Shown piece after piece: positions 1 to 7,693 of a stretch of 34,103 nt of DNA. The stretch lies in contig JBMNRC010000029.1 in NCBI GenBank assembly GCA_050944455.1, positions 1-34,103 on the forward strand, read 5' to 3'. The stretch is from Anthropogastromicrobium sp050944455 (GTDB lineage: Bacteria > Bacillota > Clostridia > Lachnospirales > Lachnospiraceae). Both the position numbers and the translations under genes were made by a program. Under the pieces are notes generated by a model. That model was given only the letters and a program-made list of their open reading frames with translations. It did no database searches and was not told the DNA's origin. The stretch's first letter is position 1. Every line of letters starts with the position of its first letter.

Positions 1-259
1 CGGTCTTGGACTCCAGATAGACAACCTCGCAGCCGAAGTCCTCAGAAGCTCTCTGAAGGCCTTCCCACGCGGACTGGTTGAAGGAACCGTCGTTGACGCC
101 GCCGACGTCGGTGACCATGCCGATCTTATAGCCGGAACCATCAACAGCTTCTTCTGTCTCCGTCTCCGTCTCGGTCTCAGCTTCGTCAGCGAATGCCGGA
201 ACTGCGGAGAAAAGCGTTGCCGCCGCGGTCAGAACCGCTAAAACTGCCTGCTTCTTCAT
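1..259 (-). CDS. BMP family (PnrA/TmpC-like) ABC transporter substrate-binding protein, N-terminal part
   Basis: The first 86 residues are present; the gene runs off the left edge. The start is ATG at 257-259, with AGGAGG eight bases upstream. Residues 1-24 form a Sec signal peptide (KK, then a hydrophobic stretch) ending in VPAFA. An acidic ETETETETEE linker follows, then the mature domain opening YKIGMVTDVGGVNDGSFNQS, which is the characteristic beginning of basic-membrane-protein/PnrA nucleoside-binding proteins. Family knowledge: these bind purine nucleosides or related ligands and work with an ABC importer, whose other genes would lie to the left. Odd: there is no lipobox cysteine, although Gram-positive binding proteins are normally lipoproteins; the signal looks like a type I cleavage site instead. 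Family assignment is confident, the ligand unknown. Confidence 0.85.
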   Translation of the reverse strand, partial: MKKQAVLAVLTAAATLFSAVPAFADEAETETETETEEAVDGSGYKIGMVTDVGGVNDGSFNQSAWEGLQRASEDFGCEVVYLESKT

Positions 260-351
260 GCATTATCCTCCTGTAGATGTAGAAGAGATTGAATGGGGTA
301 CACACCGGATGCGAAGGGATCTGATGGGGCGTGTACGATTTTCCATCGCTA

Positions 352-380
352 AGATTAATGATTTCGGCCTCCAATGTCAA
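352..380 (-). promoter_or_regulatory. Promoter of the BMP binding-protein gene
   Basis: On the minus strand TTGACA (375-380) and TAATCT (352-357) are separated by exactly 17 bases. The predicted transcript start is about 85 bases before the ATG at 259. Confidence 0.75.
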
Positions 381-600
381 GTCAGTGTCAGAAAAAAAAC
401 GTTCCCGGGAAGGGATGCGGCAATTTCGTCAATTTTTCGAAAAATCCCGGTCAAAGACGGTTATTCCATCTTTCGCGCGCCTGTCCGTCAAAGTTATCCG
501 CTGTCTGCCGGCCGGATTTTCTGTCCGGAGTATCTGTGTATCGTCTTCAGGACCGATCTGCTTTCCGCCGTCTCCCGGCAGTAATCACTGTCCGCCGCGG
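381..600. other. Intergenic stretch without a gene
   Basis: Together with the promoter and leader at 260-380 this makes a gap of about 340 bases. An AT-rich palindrome (432-445, ATTTTTCGAAAAAT) lies between the gene remnant and the BMP promoter and might act as a weak terminator, but it lacks a T-tail. A short hairpin of two CCGCGG arms (595-600 and 605-610) encloses the stop codon of the upstream remnant. I see no coding sequence here. Confidence 0.4.
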
Positions 601-925
601 TTATCCGCGGTCTTCCGGCAGGGGAGGTTCCGTGAACTCCGTGACGGTTCCGTCCGCAAAGGTCAGCCTCACTTTCCGGCTGCCCGGGTCCGCGCCGGCT
701 TCAACGCCGGCGATTTTTCCGGTTTCGTCCGTTTCCGGATCCAGCACGGTGACCATTCTGACTTCCGCGCCTGAGATCGTGTTCCGCAGCGTCGGCACCG
801 CCTTGTACTGTCCCTGGTCTTCGCCGGTCGCGATAAATCCCTGCAGTTCAGGAGTTGTCTGACCGCAGATCACGTTTACCTGCCCGGCCGCGGCCAGGAT
901 CCTCCATCGGCATTTTCAAAGGCAT
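601..925 (-). pseudogene. Remnant of a heparinase II/III-like gene, internally deleted
   Basis: An ATG at 923-925 has a good ribosome binding site (GGAGAGAAG) and lies 32 bases after the GH105 stop, as expected for the next operon gene. That frame reads MPLKMPMEDPGRG and stops after 25 codons. An overlapping frame is open to the TAA at 601 and reads VICGQTTPELQGFIATGEDQ, later VRMVTVLDPE and VRLTFADGTVTEF. This resembles the C-terminal beta-sandwich of heparinase II/III-like lyases (an xxGW/F...VPTL...VTVLxP pattern). The simplest reading is that start and tail of one lyase gene survive and the roughly 500-codon middle is lost, with a frame change at the junction near 900. The family call rests on pattern recall, not alignment. 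Alternative: a short protein starting at GTG 871-873. Confidence 0.5.
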
Positions 926-957
926 GGTCTTCTCTCCTTCCGGCAGATTTCCGCGGA

Positions 958-2097
958 TCAGTGCTTCTCCGGCTCCCCGCCGCTCAGCCTGCGGACTCTC
1001 TCCGCCTCGGCGCACATCAGAAGGAACGCTCCGACGCCGTGCAGGTCATTGACCGATACCGGGCGGTCGCAGTAATGCTGATAGTCTCCCACGCCGGTGC
1101 CGATGCAGACATTGCCGACCAGCAGCCGGTCTCCGTCGAAACTGAGGCTCCGGATCACGCCGCGATACGCCTTCCAGGCATTGTCCGCGTATTCCTCCGG
1201 CAGGATGCCTTTTCTCACCGCCTTGAACAGCGCCGCCGCGAACAGGCAGCTGCAGGAATTCTCAAGCCAGTTGCCGGGCTGGTCTCCCTTGTCCACCACC
1301 TGATACCAGCGTCCGTCTTCCGACTGGTACTTCACGACAGCCTTGAGCAGGTCCGCGGCAAGGCCTTCCAGTTCTTCCCTGTCGCCGCGTCCGTCCATGA
1401 ACTCCAGGTCGTCAAGAACCGCAACCGGGACCCAGCCGATCGACCTTCCCCAGAATTCCGGGGACAGACCGGTCTCCGGGTCCGCCCACGGCGCTTTGCG
1501 GGAATAATCCCACGCGTGATACAGAAGTCCCGTCCTGCTGTCGCGGGTGTGGGCGAACATCAGTTTCACCTGCTTTGCTGTCTCATCGATAAAATCGGGC
1601 CGGCTGAACCGGTATCCGTACTCCGCCATCACCGGTCCGCCCATATACAGGCCATCAAGCCACATCTGGTCCGGGCAGGTATCCTTGTGCCAGAACCCGC
1701 CGATCGGGTTCTTCGGGAACTTTTCCAGGTCGCCGGCCAGCACGTCCAGGGCCTTGCGGTATCGCTCGTCCTTCGTCTGGTCCAGAATCGGGTACAGGAG
1801 GATGCCGGGCTGGATGTCGTCCAGCTGACCCGGGTCATGGTTCGGGATCCTCCCGTCCTCCGTCACGACGGAATCCACCCACGCCTTTGCGTAGTCATAG
1901 TATTCCTGTCTGCCCGAGAGGCGCCAGGTGTTCAGCACGCCGGAGAGAAAAACTCCCTGGTGATAGTGGAAATGCCCTTTGGGCGGCAGGTCTGCCGCCG
2001 CGAATTTCCCCATCATGGTTTTCACCGACTGCTCCGCGTAGTCGAGAGGCGTTCTGGAATCCGTACGCTGTTCTTCCCGTTCAATCTTTTCAGACAT
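958..2097 (-). CDS. Glycoside hydrolase family 105, unsaturated uronyl hydrolase (YteR-like)
   Basis: This 379-aa protein matches the usual GH105 length and has no signal peptide, so it acts in the cytoplasm. Family knowledge: GH105 enzymes hydrolyse the delta-4,5-unsaturated uronic acid at the non-reducing end of oligosaccharides released by polysaccharide lyases, notably rhamnogalacturonan. The alpha6/alpha6-barrel signatures are visible: GHFHYHQGVF (41-50), the acidic pair DD at 93-94, FWHKDTCPDQMWLDGLYMGG (135-154) with Asp148 as the likely general acid, WGRSIGW (216-222), and NWLENSCSCLFAAAL. The start at 2095-2097 was chosen for the AAGGAG eight bases upstream; an ORF extends further but without a binding site. 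It sits downstream of GH31 and upstream of a lyase remnant. Exact glycan unknown (rhamnogalacturonan, ulvan and similar are possible). Confidence 0.9.
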   Translation of the reverse strand: MSEKIEREEQRTDSRTPLDYAEQSVKTMMGKFAAADLPPKGHFHYHQGVFLSGVLNTWRLSGRQEYYDYAKAWVDSVVTEDGRIPNHDPGQLDDIQPGILLYPILDQTKDERYRKALDVLAGDLEKFPKNPIGGFWHKDTCPDQMWLDGLYMGGPVMAEYGYRFSRPDFIDETAKQVKLMFAHTRDSRTGLLYHAWDYSRKAPWADPETGLSPEFWGRSIGWVPVAVLDDLEFMDGRGDREELEGLAADLLKAVVKYQSEDGRWYQVVDKGDQPGNWLENSCSCLFAAALFKAVRKGILPEEYADNAWKAYRGVIRSLSFDGDRLLVGNVCIGTGVGDYQHYCDRPVSVNDLHGVGAFLLMCAEAERVRRLSGGEPEKH

Positions 2098-2149
2098 CGT
2101 TTTTCTCCTTCCGTACCGGAATATTCTGGGATGAACCCCAAATACAATT

Positions 2150-2155
2150 ATCATA
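2150..2155 (-). promoter_or_regulatory. Candidate extended -10 promoter for GH105
   Basis: On the minus strand TGTATGATAAT (hexamer TATGAT at 2150-2155) forms an extended -10 about 53 bases before the GH105 start. No good -35 hexamer is visible. It suggests GH105 can be transcribed separately from GH31. Confidence 0.45.
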
Positions 2156-2294
2156 CACGATTTCAAAACAAAAGACAGCCGTTTTCCGGTTTCTTTCCCG
2201 TCGGCCGCCGCCGTCAGCGCGGACTTGCGCAGACGCGGACATCGCAATGTCAGTCATCCGCTGACGTATAAATCGCCCGCACAGGCAGGAAACA

Positions 2295-2330
2295 GCGGCG
2301 CGCCGGTCTCCCATGGAACCGGCGCGCCGC
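2295..2330 (-). terminator. Very stable stem-loop between GH31 and GH105
   Basis: A perfect 13-base-pair, almost all-GC stem (2295-2307 with 2318-2330) with a 10-base loop starts 12 bases after the GH31 stop codon. On the minus strand it is followed only by TGTTTCC, not a clear T-run. It may be a weak terminator or a stabiliser of the GH31 mRNA 3' end. Confidence 0.5.
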
Positions 2331-2341
2331 CCTGCTGCCGC

Positions 2342-4342
2342 TTACTGTTTCTCAAATACCGGAATCACATCGATCGGCGCCGCGGCGGTAATCGTCTGGC
2401 CGCCGTCGTACACCCTGCTGCCTTCCAGCTCTTTCCACCTCGCCCCGGCCGGGAGATAAACCTCGCGGCTGGTCTGCCCCGCGGCCAGGATCGGCGCCAC
2501 AAGGTACTTCGGCCCGAACATGTACTGGTCGTCCAGCTTCCAGCACTCTGCGTCCTCCGGGAACTCGTAGAACATCGCGCGGATGAGCGGCGAACCGTCG
2601 GTGTGCGCCTCCTCGTAAATGTCGTGGATATAGCCTTTCATGGACAGGCGGATATCCAGATATTTCTTCATGATCCGGAAGTTGTCCTCGCCGTAGCTCC
2701 ACAGCTCGTTGCTCTGGCCGGTGTGCTGGAACCCGCCGCCGTAATCGCGGTCGTCCAGAAGCGGAATATCGTACGGCCCGCGGTCACCGTGCATGCGCAG
2801 GATCGCGGAGAACGCGGCGAACTCGTACCAGCGGATCAGAAGCTCCCTGAAATACGGATCGTTGACGTCGTCCGTCATGAACCCGCCGATATCGGTGGTC
2901 CACCACGGAATGCCCGCGAGCCCCATGTTGAGGCCGGCCGAAAGCTGGTCGCGCAGCGCCTCGAACGTGCTGGGGATGTCGCCGGACCAGACGACGTTGC
3001 CGTACTTCTGGCTCCCTGCCCAGCAGCAGCGAAGCAGGTTCACCGGCTGCTCCCTGGTCGGATCCTGGATCTCATGGTCGTAGAAAACCCGGCTGTACAT
3101 CTGCGGATAGATGTTGCTGCATTCCATCGCCGGCCCGAGGTAATAGCGCATGTTGTCGAAATCATACTTCGCGAGATCCGGCTCGGAGTTATCCAGCCAG
3201 AACATATCCACGCCCAGGTCGTAATAATTCTTTTTGCAGATTTCCCACACGGCCTTCCGGGTTTCCGGGTTGGTGGGGTCGATTTCCACGCAGTCGCCGC
3301 AGTAATCATAGGTCTGGTCGCTCCCGCGCTCCGTCTGGATCAGCAGGCCGTCCTCTTTGAAGCGGCTGAAGTTTTCGCTCTTCTTGTCGACCGAAGGCCA
3401 CACGGAGACACAAACCTTGATTCCCATCGAGTGCAGCTCGTCGATCATGGCCTTCGGATCAGGCCAGTACTTCGGGTCAAAGCGCCAGTCGCCCTGGTAC
3501 AGCCAGTGGAAGAAGTCGATGACGATTACATCGATCGGCACACCGTGGTCCGCGCAGGCATGCGCGACGTCGAGAACCTCTTTCTGCGTGCGGTAGCGCA
3601 GCTTGCACTGCCACAGTCCCATACGGTCGTCCGGCATCATCGGCGCGTGGCCGGTGACCGCGGTGTACGACGCCAGGATCTGTTTCGGCGTATCGCCGAC
3701 GGTAATCCAGTAATCGAGCTCTTTCGCGGCGTTCGCGACCCACTCGGTGATATTCATGCCGAAGGTCGCCCGGCCGACCGCGGGGTTGTTCCACAGAAAG
3801 CCGTAGCCCAGGCTGGATACGGCAAACGGAACCGTGATCTGGGAATTGCGCTGTTCCAGCTCAAGAATGCAACCCTTGAGGTTGAGGTTTGGCTGCTGAT
3901 ACTGGCCCATGCCGAAGATCTGCTCCTTCGGATCGCTCTCAAAGCGCTGGATGATCTTGTAGTCTCCGCCGGTCCAGGGAACATAAGTTCTGGAAACTTC
4001 CTTCAGGCAGCGGCTCTCGCGGGACAGGGTGCCGTCGTAAAAACGATAGTACTCCCGCAGGAACTGTTTTCCGTCCCTGTAGAACGTCAGGACGCCGACC
4101 TTGTTGGCTGTGACGCGGATCCTTCCGTTAGTGACAGACGCCTCCTGCTTTTCCGGGTCTATCGTGATCTCACCCTGTCTCCCGCTTTCGGGGACGTCCT
4201 CCGTCAGAGCCCAGCGGCGGCCGGTAAACTTCGGATACTTTGTCGCGCGAACCCTAAGGGAATCCTTCCCCCACGGCTCAATTCTCAGTGTCTCTGTCTC
4301 ATGTCTGCAGACAAGAGCCCTCCCGTCTTTCAGAAATCTCAT
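2342..4342 (-). CDS. Glycoside hydrolase family 31 (alpha-xylosidase/alpha-glucosidase type)
   Basis: This 666-aa protein has no signal peptide, so it is probably cytoplasmic. An N-terminal beta-sandwich (about 1-235) is followed by the TIM barrel (about 236-560) and a C-terminal beta-domain. GH31 hallmarks: DVIVIDFFHW (271-280), FWLDNSEPD with nucleophile Asp384, VVWSGDIPSTFEAL with acid/base Asp455, and IPWWTTDIGGF (478-488). The family removes alpha-linked xylose, glucose or galactose from oligosaccharide ends with retention of configuration; which sugar cannot be read from the sequence. The start at 4340-4342 has AAGGA at reasonable distance. It lies between the binding-protein gene and GH105 and presumably trims the imported oligosaccharides. 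Confidence 0.9.
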   Translation of the reverse strand: MRFLKDGRALVCRHETETLRIEPWGKDSLRVRATKYPKFTGRRWALTEDVPESGRQGEITIDPEKQEASVTNGRIRVTANKVGVLTFYRDGKQFLREYYRFYDGTLSRESRCLKEVSRTYVPWTGGDYKIIQRFESDPKEQIFGMGQYQQPNLNLKGCILELEQRNSQITVPFAVSSLGYGFLWNNPAVGRATFGMNITEWVANAAKELDYWITVGDTPKQILASYTAVTGHAPMMPDDRMGLWQCKLRYRTQKEVLDVAHACADHGVPIDVIVIDFFHWLYQGDWRFDPKYWPDPKAMIDELHSMGIKVCVSVWPSVDKKSENFSRFKEDGLLIQTERGSDQTYDYCGDCVEIDPTNPETRKAVWEICKKNYYDLGVDMFWLDNSEPDLAKYDFDNMRYYLGPAMECSNIYPQMYSRVFYDHEIQDPTREQPVNLLRCCWAGSQKYGNVVWSGDIPSTFEALRDQLSAGLNMGLAGIPWWTTDIGGFMTDDVNDPYFRELLIRWYEFAAFSAILRMHGDRGPYDIPLLDDRDYGGGFQHTGQSNELWSYGEDNFRIMKKYLDIRLSMKGYIHDIYEEAHTDGSPLIRAMFYEFPEDAECWKLDDQYMFGPKYLVAPILAAGQTSREVYLPAGARWKELEGSRVYDGGQTITAAAPIDVIPVFEKQ

Positions 4343-4607
4343 CGCACGTTCCTTTCTGTCTGTGTTGTGCCGTCTCCGGCATAGTTTTCGCAGATCTGAC
4401 ACCAGAATGGATTATAACATGGATCCATTCCTTTTCCACCGGAAAAATAACAACCCGGGACATTTTCGCGGCGCGTTTGCGAAGCCTCCCCCATGATTCA
4501 GTTCCGCCGGCCGCATTCGTCTGATCCCGGGCTTGGAGTTCTGCTTCCCTGCCGCCTTTCGATTTTACCGGCCATCTGTTTTCGCGGGGCAGAATTCCCC
4601 ACAGGAC
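4343..4607. other. Intergenic region with GH31 promoter
   Basis: Part of the 495-base gap between GH31 and the binding-protein gene. It contains the GH31 promoter and inverted repeat described separately. The rest (4431-4607) shows no gene that I can support. Confidence 0.4.
4405..4430 (-). promoter_or_regulatory. GH31 promoter with an inverted repeat over the -10
   Basis: On the minus strand TATAAT (4411-4416), preceded by an extended TG, lies about 70 bases upstream of the GH31 start. A -35-like TGGAAA sits 16 bases further upstream. An 8-base inverted repeat, GAATGGAT (4423-4430) and ATCCATTC (4405-4412), brackets and overlaps the -10, the usual placement of a repressor operator. Confidence 0.55.
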
Positions 4608-4644
4608 AAAAAAGGTCCCGGCAGGTTTTGTCCCGCCGGGATCC
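4608..4644 (-). terminator. Rho-independent terminator after the transporter operon
   Basis: On the minus strand a stem of TCCCGGC with GCCGGGA (extended by two GC pairs past a bulge) and a 12-base loop is followed by TTTTTT. It lies about 190 bases downstream of the binding-protein stop and separates the transporter transcript from GH31. Confidence 0.8.
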
Positions 4645-4837
4645 TTCCGACTGTTCTGTTATTCCAGATTGCTCCCGATAGTATCTCATCCGTACATCAC
4701 GATGTCCGGATCCGACAGGTCCGGCTTGCGGATATTCGTTAGGATGAACCGAATACAGCGGTCAGGCTTCTGCAGCCCGAACAGTCTGATCCTTGTCATT
4801 CAAGCCATCTCAGGACAGTCTGGAATTCTCCGGGGAA

Positions 4838-6601
4838 TTATTCCTCGGCAGCCGCCGCCTCAGCGGCGTCCTCGCACTCGCTCCTGCGGACTGCCTCTTC
4901 CTCCTGGAAGGCGATGCAGTCGTCATAGCCGTAGGATTTCGCGTCGGAGATCATCTGAGCGACAATCTCATCGTACTCCTCATCGGTGGAAGCGTAGATT
5001 GCGCTCCAGCTTCCGTTCTTGATGCAGGTAGCGACCTGGTCCCACTCAACCTGGAGTTCATCGGAGTGGGAAGCTTCGGAGTACATCGTTCCGGGAGCGA
5101 TCGTGTACGTGCCGAGGTTGACGAAATACTCGTCCTGGCTGTCCGCGCCTGACCAGTCTCTCCACTCCTGCTCGATCTCGGAGCCGGCTTCGGAGGTATA
5201 GCTTGCCCAGTTGCGGTAGTTGTAGGTCTCACCGTTGGAATCCGGGTTCTTGGAGTCGGTAGACCAGGTTTCGTTGTTAATCTTGAAGGAACCGTCGTCA
5301 AACGTTCCGGTGTACGGATCCGGCATCTCGGTGGTGATATCGGTCTTTGCCGCAAGTCCGATGTCTGTGAAGTGGGTGTATCCGTCCTCATCGTAATACC
5401 AGCACACATCCTTCGGGCCGTAGTTGTAGGTCATGACGCCTTCCGGAGTAGACAGCCAGTTGATGATGGCCATGCAGAGTTCCGGATACTCGGTGTTGGC
5501 GCCGATGGACCAGATACGGTTGCCGCCGTAAATGGACTGGCCGTAGACAATCGGCTTGGCCTCGCTCGGCATTACCGGATACATTGCCTTGCCCTCAGCC
5601 AGATGCGTCTCGCTGTTGTACAGAGCGGAGCCGAGGAAATTGAAGACATTCAGGAAAGCGGTGCCGTTCTGGTAATCCTCTGTCATTCCGTCGTATCCCT
5701 GCGTCTGAGAGTCAGGATCTACGAGGCCTGCCTGGTACAGCTTGTTGTAGAACTTGAGCATCTCAAGGTACGGGCCGTCCTCATCCAGGCACGGATAGTA
5801 GGTGTTGGAATCCGGATCGTACAGGCCGAATCCGAACTCATCGTAGCCGTAGTAAGCGGAAGCGGTTGACTTGACGAACATGACCATGTTGCCGTCCCAG
5901 TCGTTGAAGAGGGATACGCCGTAGGTCGGGTTTCCGTTGTCGTCGGTCGGGCAGATCTCTTTCATCTGCTTCAGGACTTCGATCAGGTCGTCGAGATTGC
6001 TGATCTCCGGGCATCCGAGCTGCTCATACAGGTCGAAACGCAGATCCCAGGTGTACAGGAAGGACTGGATATCGTTTGAGGAAGAAGCAACCGCATGGCC
6101 GAAGCCGTAGACGGTTCCGTCCTCGGAAAGGCTGGCGTTCTTCTCCAGCGCCGCCTGCATATGAGCGTTGATGTACGGGCCATAGTTGGCGAGAAGGTCA
6201 TCCTCATTCCAGTCGTACAGCATGTCCTGGCTGACCGCGTCCAGATAATCGTCGCCGTCGCTGCCCCAGATGACCAGATCGCCGAGGTCTCCGGACTCCA
6301 TACGGGTCTGGTAGACGCTCTTGTCCGGCTGGGAGATAATATTGAGCTTGACATTGAACTTGTCCAGCATGATCTGGCCGAACCAGCCGACCTGCTCGCC
6401 GGAGTAGTTGGCAAGCTGGTCAAACACATCCAGCGTGACGGTCTCTTCCGGAATGATATCCGCGAGATCTTCCGCTTCAAGAATCTCACTGTCGGCCTCG
6501 GCCGCTTCGGTGGTTTCCTCCGCCATCACGGCTGACGGCGCGCAGGCTGCCATGGCTGCCGCTGCGGCGAGAGCCATGATCTTACTCGTCATCTTTTTCA
6601 T
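4838..6601 (-). CDS. LplA-type extracellular sugar-binding protein of an ABC importer
   Basis: This 587-aa protein is the size of the large LplA/YtcQ-type binding proteins (family 1) that pair with LplB/LplC permeases for complex oligosaccharides. The start ATG at 6599-6601 has AGGAGG at ideal distance. Residues 1-27 are a signal peptide. It contains Cys20 (AMAAC), a poor lipobox because of Met at -3, and also a good type I site, AVMA before EE, so the anchoring mode is unclear. An acidic linker follows. Typical family segments include GDLGDLVIWGSDGDDYLDA, NGTAFLNVFNFLGSALYN and CMAIINWLSTPEGVMTYNYG. It is the third gene of the operon, 99 bases after the LplC-type permease. Ligand unknown; the neighbouring GH31 and GH105 suggest plant oligosaccharides containing uronic acid. 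Confidence 0.88.
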   Translation of the reverse strand: MKKMTSKIMALAAAAAMAACAPSAVMAEETTEAAEADSEILEAEDLADIIPEETVTLDVFDQLANYSGEQVGWFGQIMLDKFNVKLNIISQPDKSVYQTRMESGDLGDLVIWGSDGDDYLDAVSQDMLYDWNEDDLLANYGPYINAHMQAALEKNASLSEDGTVYGFGHAVASSSNDIQSFLYTWDLRFDLYEQLGCPEISNLDDLIEVLKQMKEICPTDDNGNPTYGVSLFNDWDGNMVMFVKSTASAYYGYDEFGFGLYDPDSNTYYPCLDEDGPYLEMLKFYNKLYQAGLVDPDSQTQGYDGMTEDYQNGTAFLNVFNFLGSALYNSETHLAEGKAMYPVMPSEAKPIVYGQSIYGGNRIWSIGANTEYPELCMAIINWLSTPEGVMTYNYGPKDVCWYYDEDGYTHFTDIGLAAKTDITTEMPDPYTGTFDDGSFKINNETWSTDSKNPDSNGETYNYRNWASYTSEAGSEIEQEWRDWSGADSQDEYFVNLGTYTIAPGTMYSEASHSDELQVEWDQVATCIKNGSWSAIYASTDEEYDEIVAQMISDAKSYGYDDCIAFQEEEAVRRSECEDAAEAAAAEE

Positions 6602-6664
6602 CTGTTTTCCTCCTTTTTGGAAAATGAAATGATTTTGTGCCGGTTTCCCGGCGTTTTATCTCCA

Positions 6665-6680
6665 GGAGGGAAATCCCTCC
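6665..6680 (-). other. Small stem-loop before the binding-protein gene
   Basis: GGAGGG and CCCTCC, separated by four bases, form a short hairpin between the permease and binding-protein genes. Intergenic stem-loops at this place often adjust the relative amounts of binding protein and permease by RNA processing. That role is inference. Confidence 0.3.
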
Positions 6681-6700
6681 GGATAGGCTTGAATCCGCCG

Positions 6701-7675
6701 TCATCCCTTGACGGCTCCGAGCATGATGCCCTTCTCAAAATAGCGCTGCATGAACGGGTACACGCACAGGATCGGGATGATCGTGACCATCGAGATCGTG
6801 TACTTGATAACCTTGCCGTTGAGGGCGTTCTGAATGACCGTGTTGCTGATTCCCGACGATCCGCCGGAGGACATCAGCGCGGCAAGGTTGGACGTCGTGT
6901 TCAGGTAGATGTACAGCCTGTGCTGCAGGGTGTAGAGTTTCGGAGCTGACTGCATCAGGATCAGGGAGTCCTGGAAGCTGTTCCAGTTTCCCACGGCTCC
7001 GAAGATCGCGATCGTCGCCAGGATCGGTTTGGACAGCGGCGCGATCAGCGTCATGAAAATTTTGAGCGTCCCGGCGCCGTCCAGTTTCGCGCTCTCCTCC
7101 AGCTCGCCCGGGATGGACGACTCAATGTACGTCTTTACCAGGATGATGTTGTACGGGGCGATGATTCCCGGGAGGATGTAAGCCGCGAAATGGTTGGTCA
7201 GGCCCAGCATCGACATGTTCATGTACCACGGGATGATGCCGGCGTTGAAGTACATCGTGACGATGATGAAGCGGTACCACAGGCTTCTCTTCCACATCTG
7301 CTTCTGGGTTACCAGATACCCGACGAAGCCGGAGGCCAGGACCATCAGTGCCGTTCCGATAATGGTGCGCGCCAGCGTGACCATGATCGAAGTGAACAGG
7401 TCGTTGACGGACAGCAGGCGGATGTAATTGTCAAAGTGAATCCCTCTCGGATAAAAATTGATCTGTCCGCGCTGGACCAGGCTGTTATCCGAAATGGTAT
7501 TGATAAACAGGTAATAGAACGGGAAGATGCAGATGATCGTAAACACGGTGAAAACCGTGTAGTTGATGATCGAAAAGACAATATCTCCCGGTTTGGTGCG
7601 GAAACTGCTTTTGTGATGTTTATGATATTTCTTCTCGGCTTTCGCGTCGGCCTTTTCCTGAGCTGTCTTTGCCAT
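6701..7675 (-). CDS. LplC/YtcP-type ABC sugar permease
   Basis: This 324-aa membrane protein begins with a charged cytoplasmic N-terminus (1-30, rich in Lys and His). About six membrane segments follow, the first at 36-59. The MalG-type EAA loop that docks the ATPase is clear at about 193-213 (EESAKLDGAGTLKIFMTLIAP). The C-terminus YFEKGIMLGAVKG is the standard ending of this family. The start ATG has GGGGGAG upstream. It begins 18 bases after the partner permease stop and is certainly co-transcribed. Role: half of the membrane channel for oligosaccharide import. Confidence 0.93.
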   Translation of the reverse strand: MAKTAQEKADAKAEKKYHKHHKSSFRTKPGDIVFSIINYTVFTVFTIICIFPFYYLFINTISDNSLVQRGQINFYPRGIHFDNYIRLLSVNDLFTSIMVTLARTIIGTALMVLASGFVGYLVTQKQMWKRSLWYRFIIVTMYFNAGIIPWYMNMSMLGLTNHFAAYILPGIIAPYNIILVKTYIESSIPGELEESAKLDGAGTLKIFMTLIAPLSKPILATIAIFGAVGNWNSFQDSLILMQSAPKLYTLQHRLYIYLNTTSNLAALMSSGGSSGISNTVIQNALNGKVIKYTISMVTIIPILCVYPFMQRYFEKGIMLGAVKG

Positions 7676-7693
7676 GGTTCTCTCCCCCTTTCA

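Noticed and set aside
2225..4384. Very long open frame opposite the GH31 gene (719 codons)
   Set aside because: It mirrors the GH31 gene on the other strand. The translation is rich in Arg, His, Val and Pro without family signatures, as expected for antisense frames in GC-rich genes.
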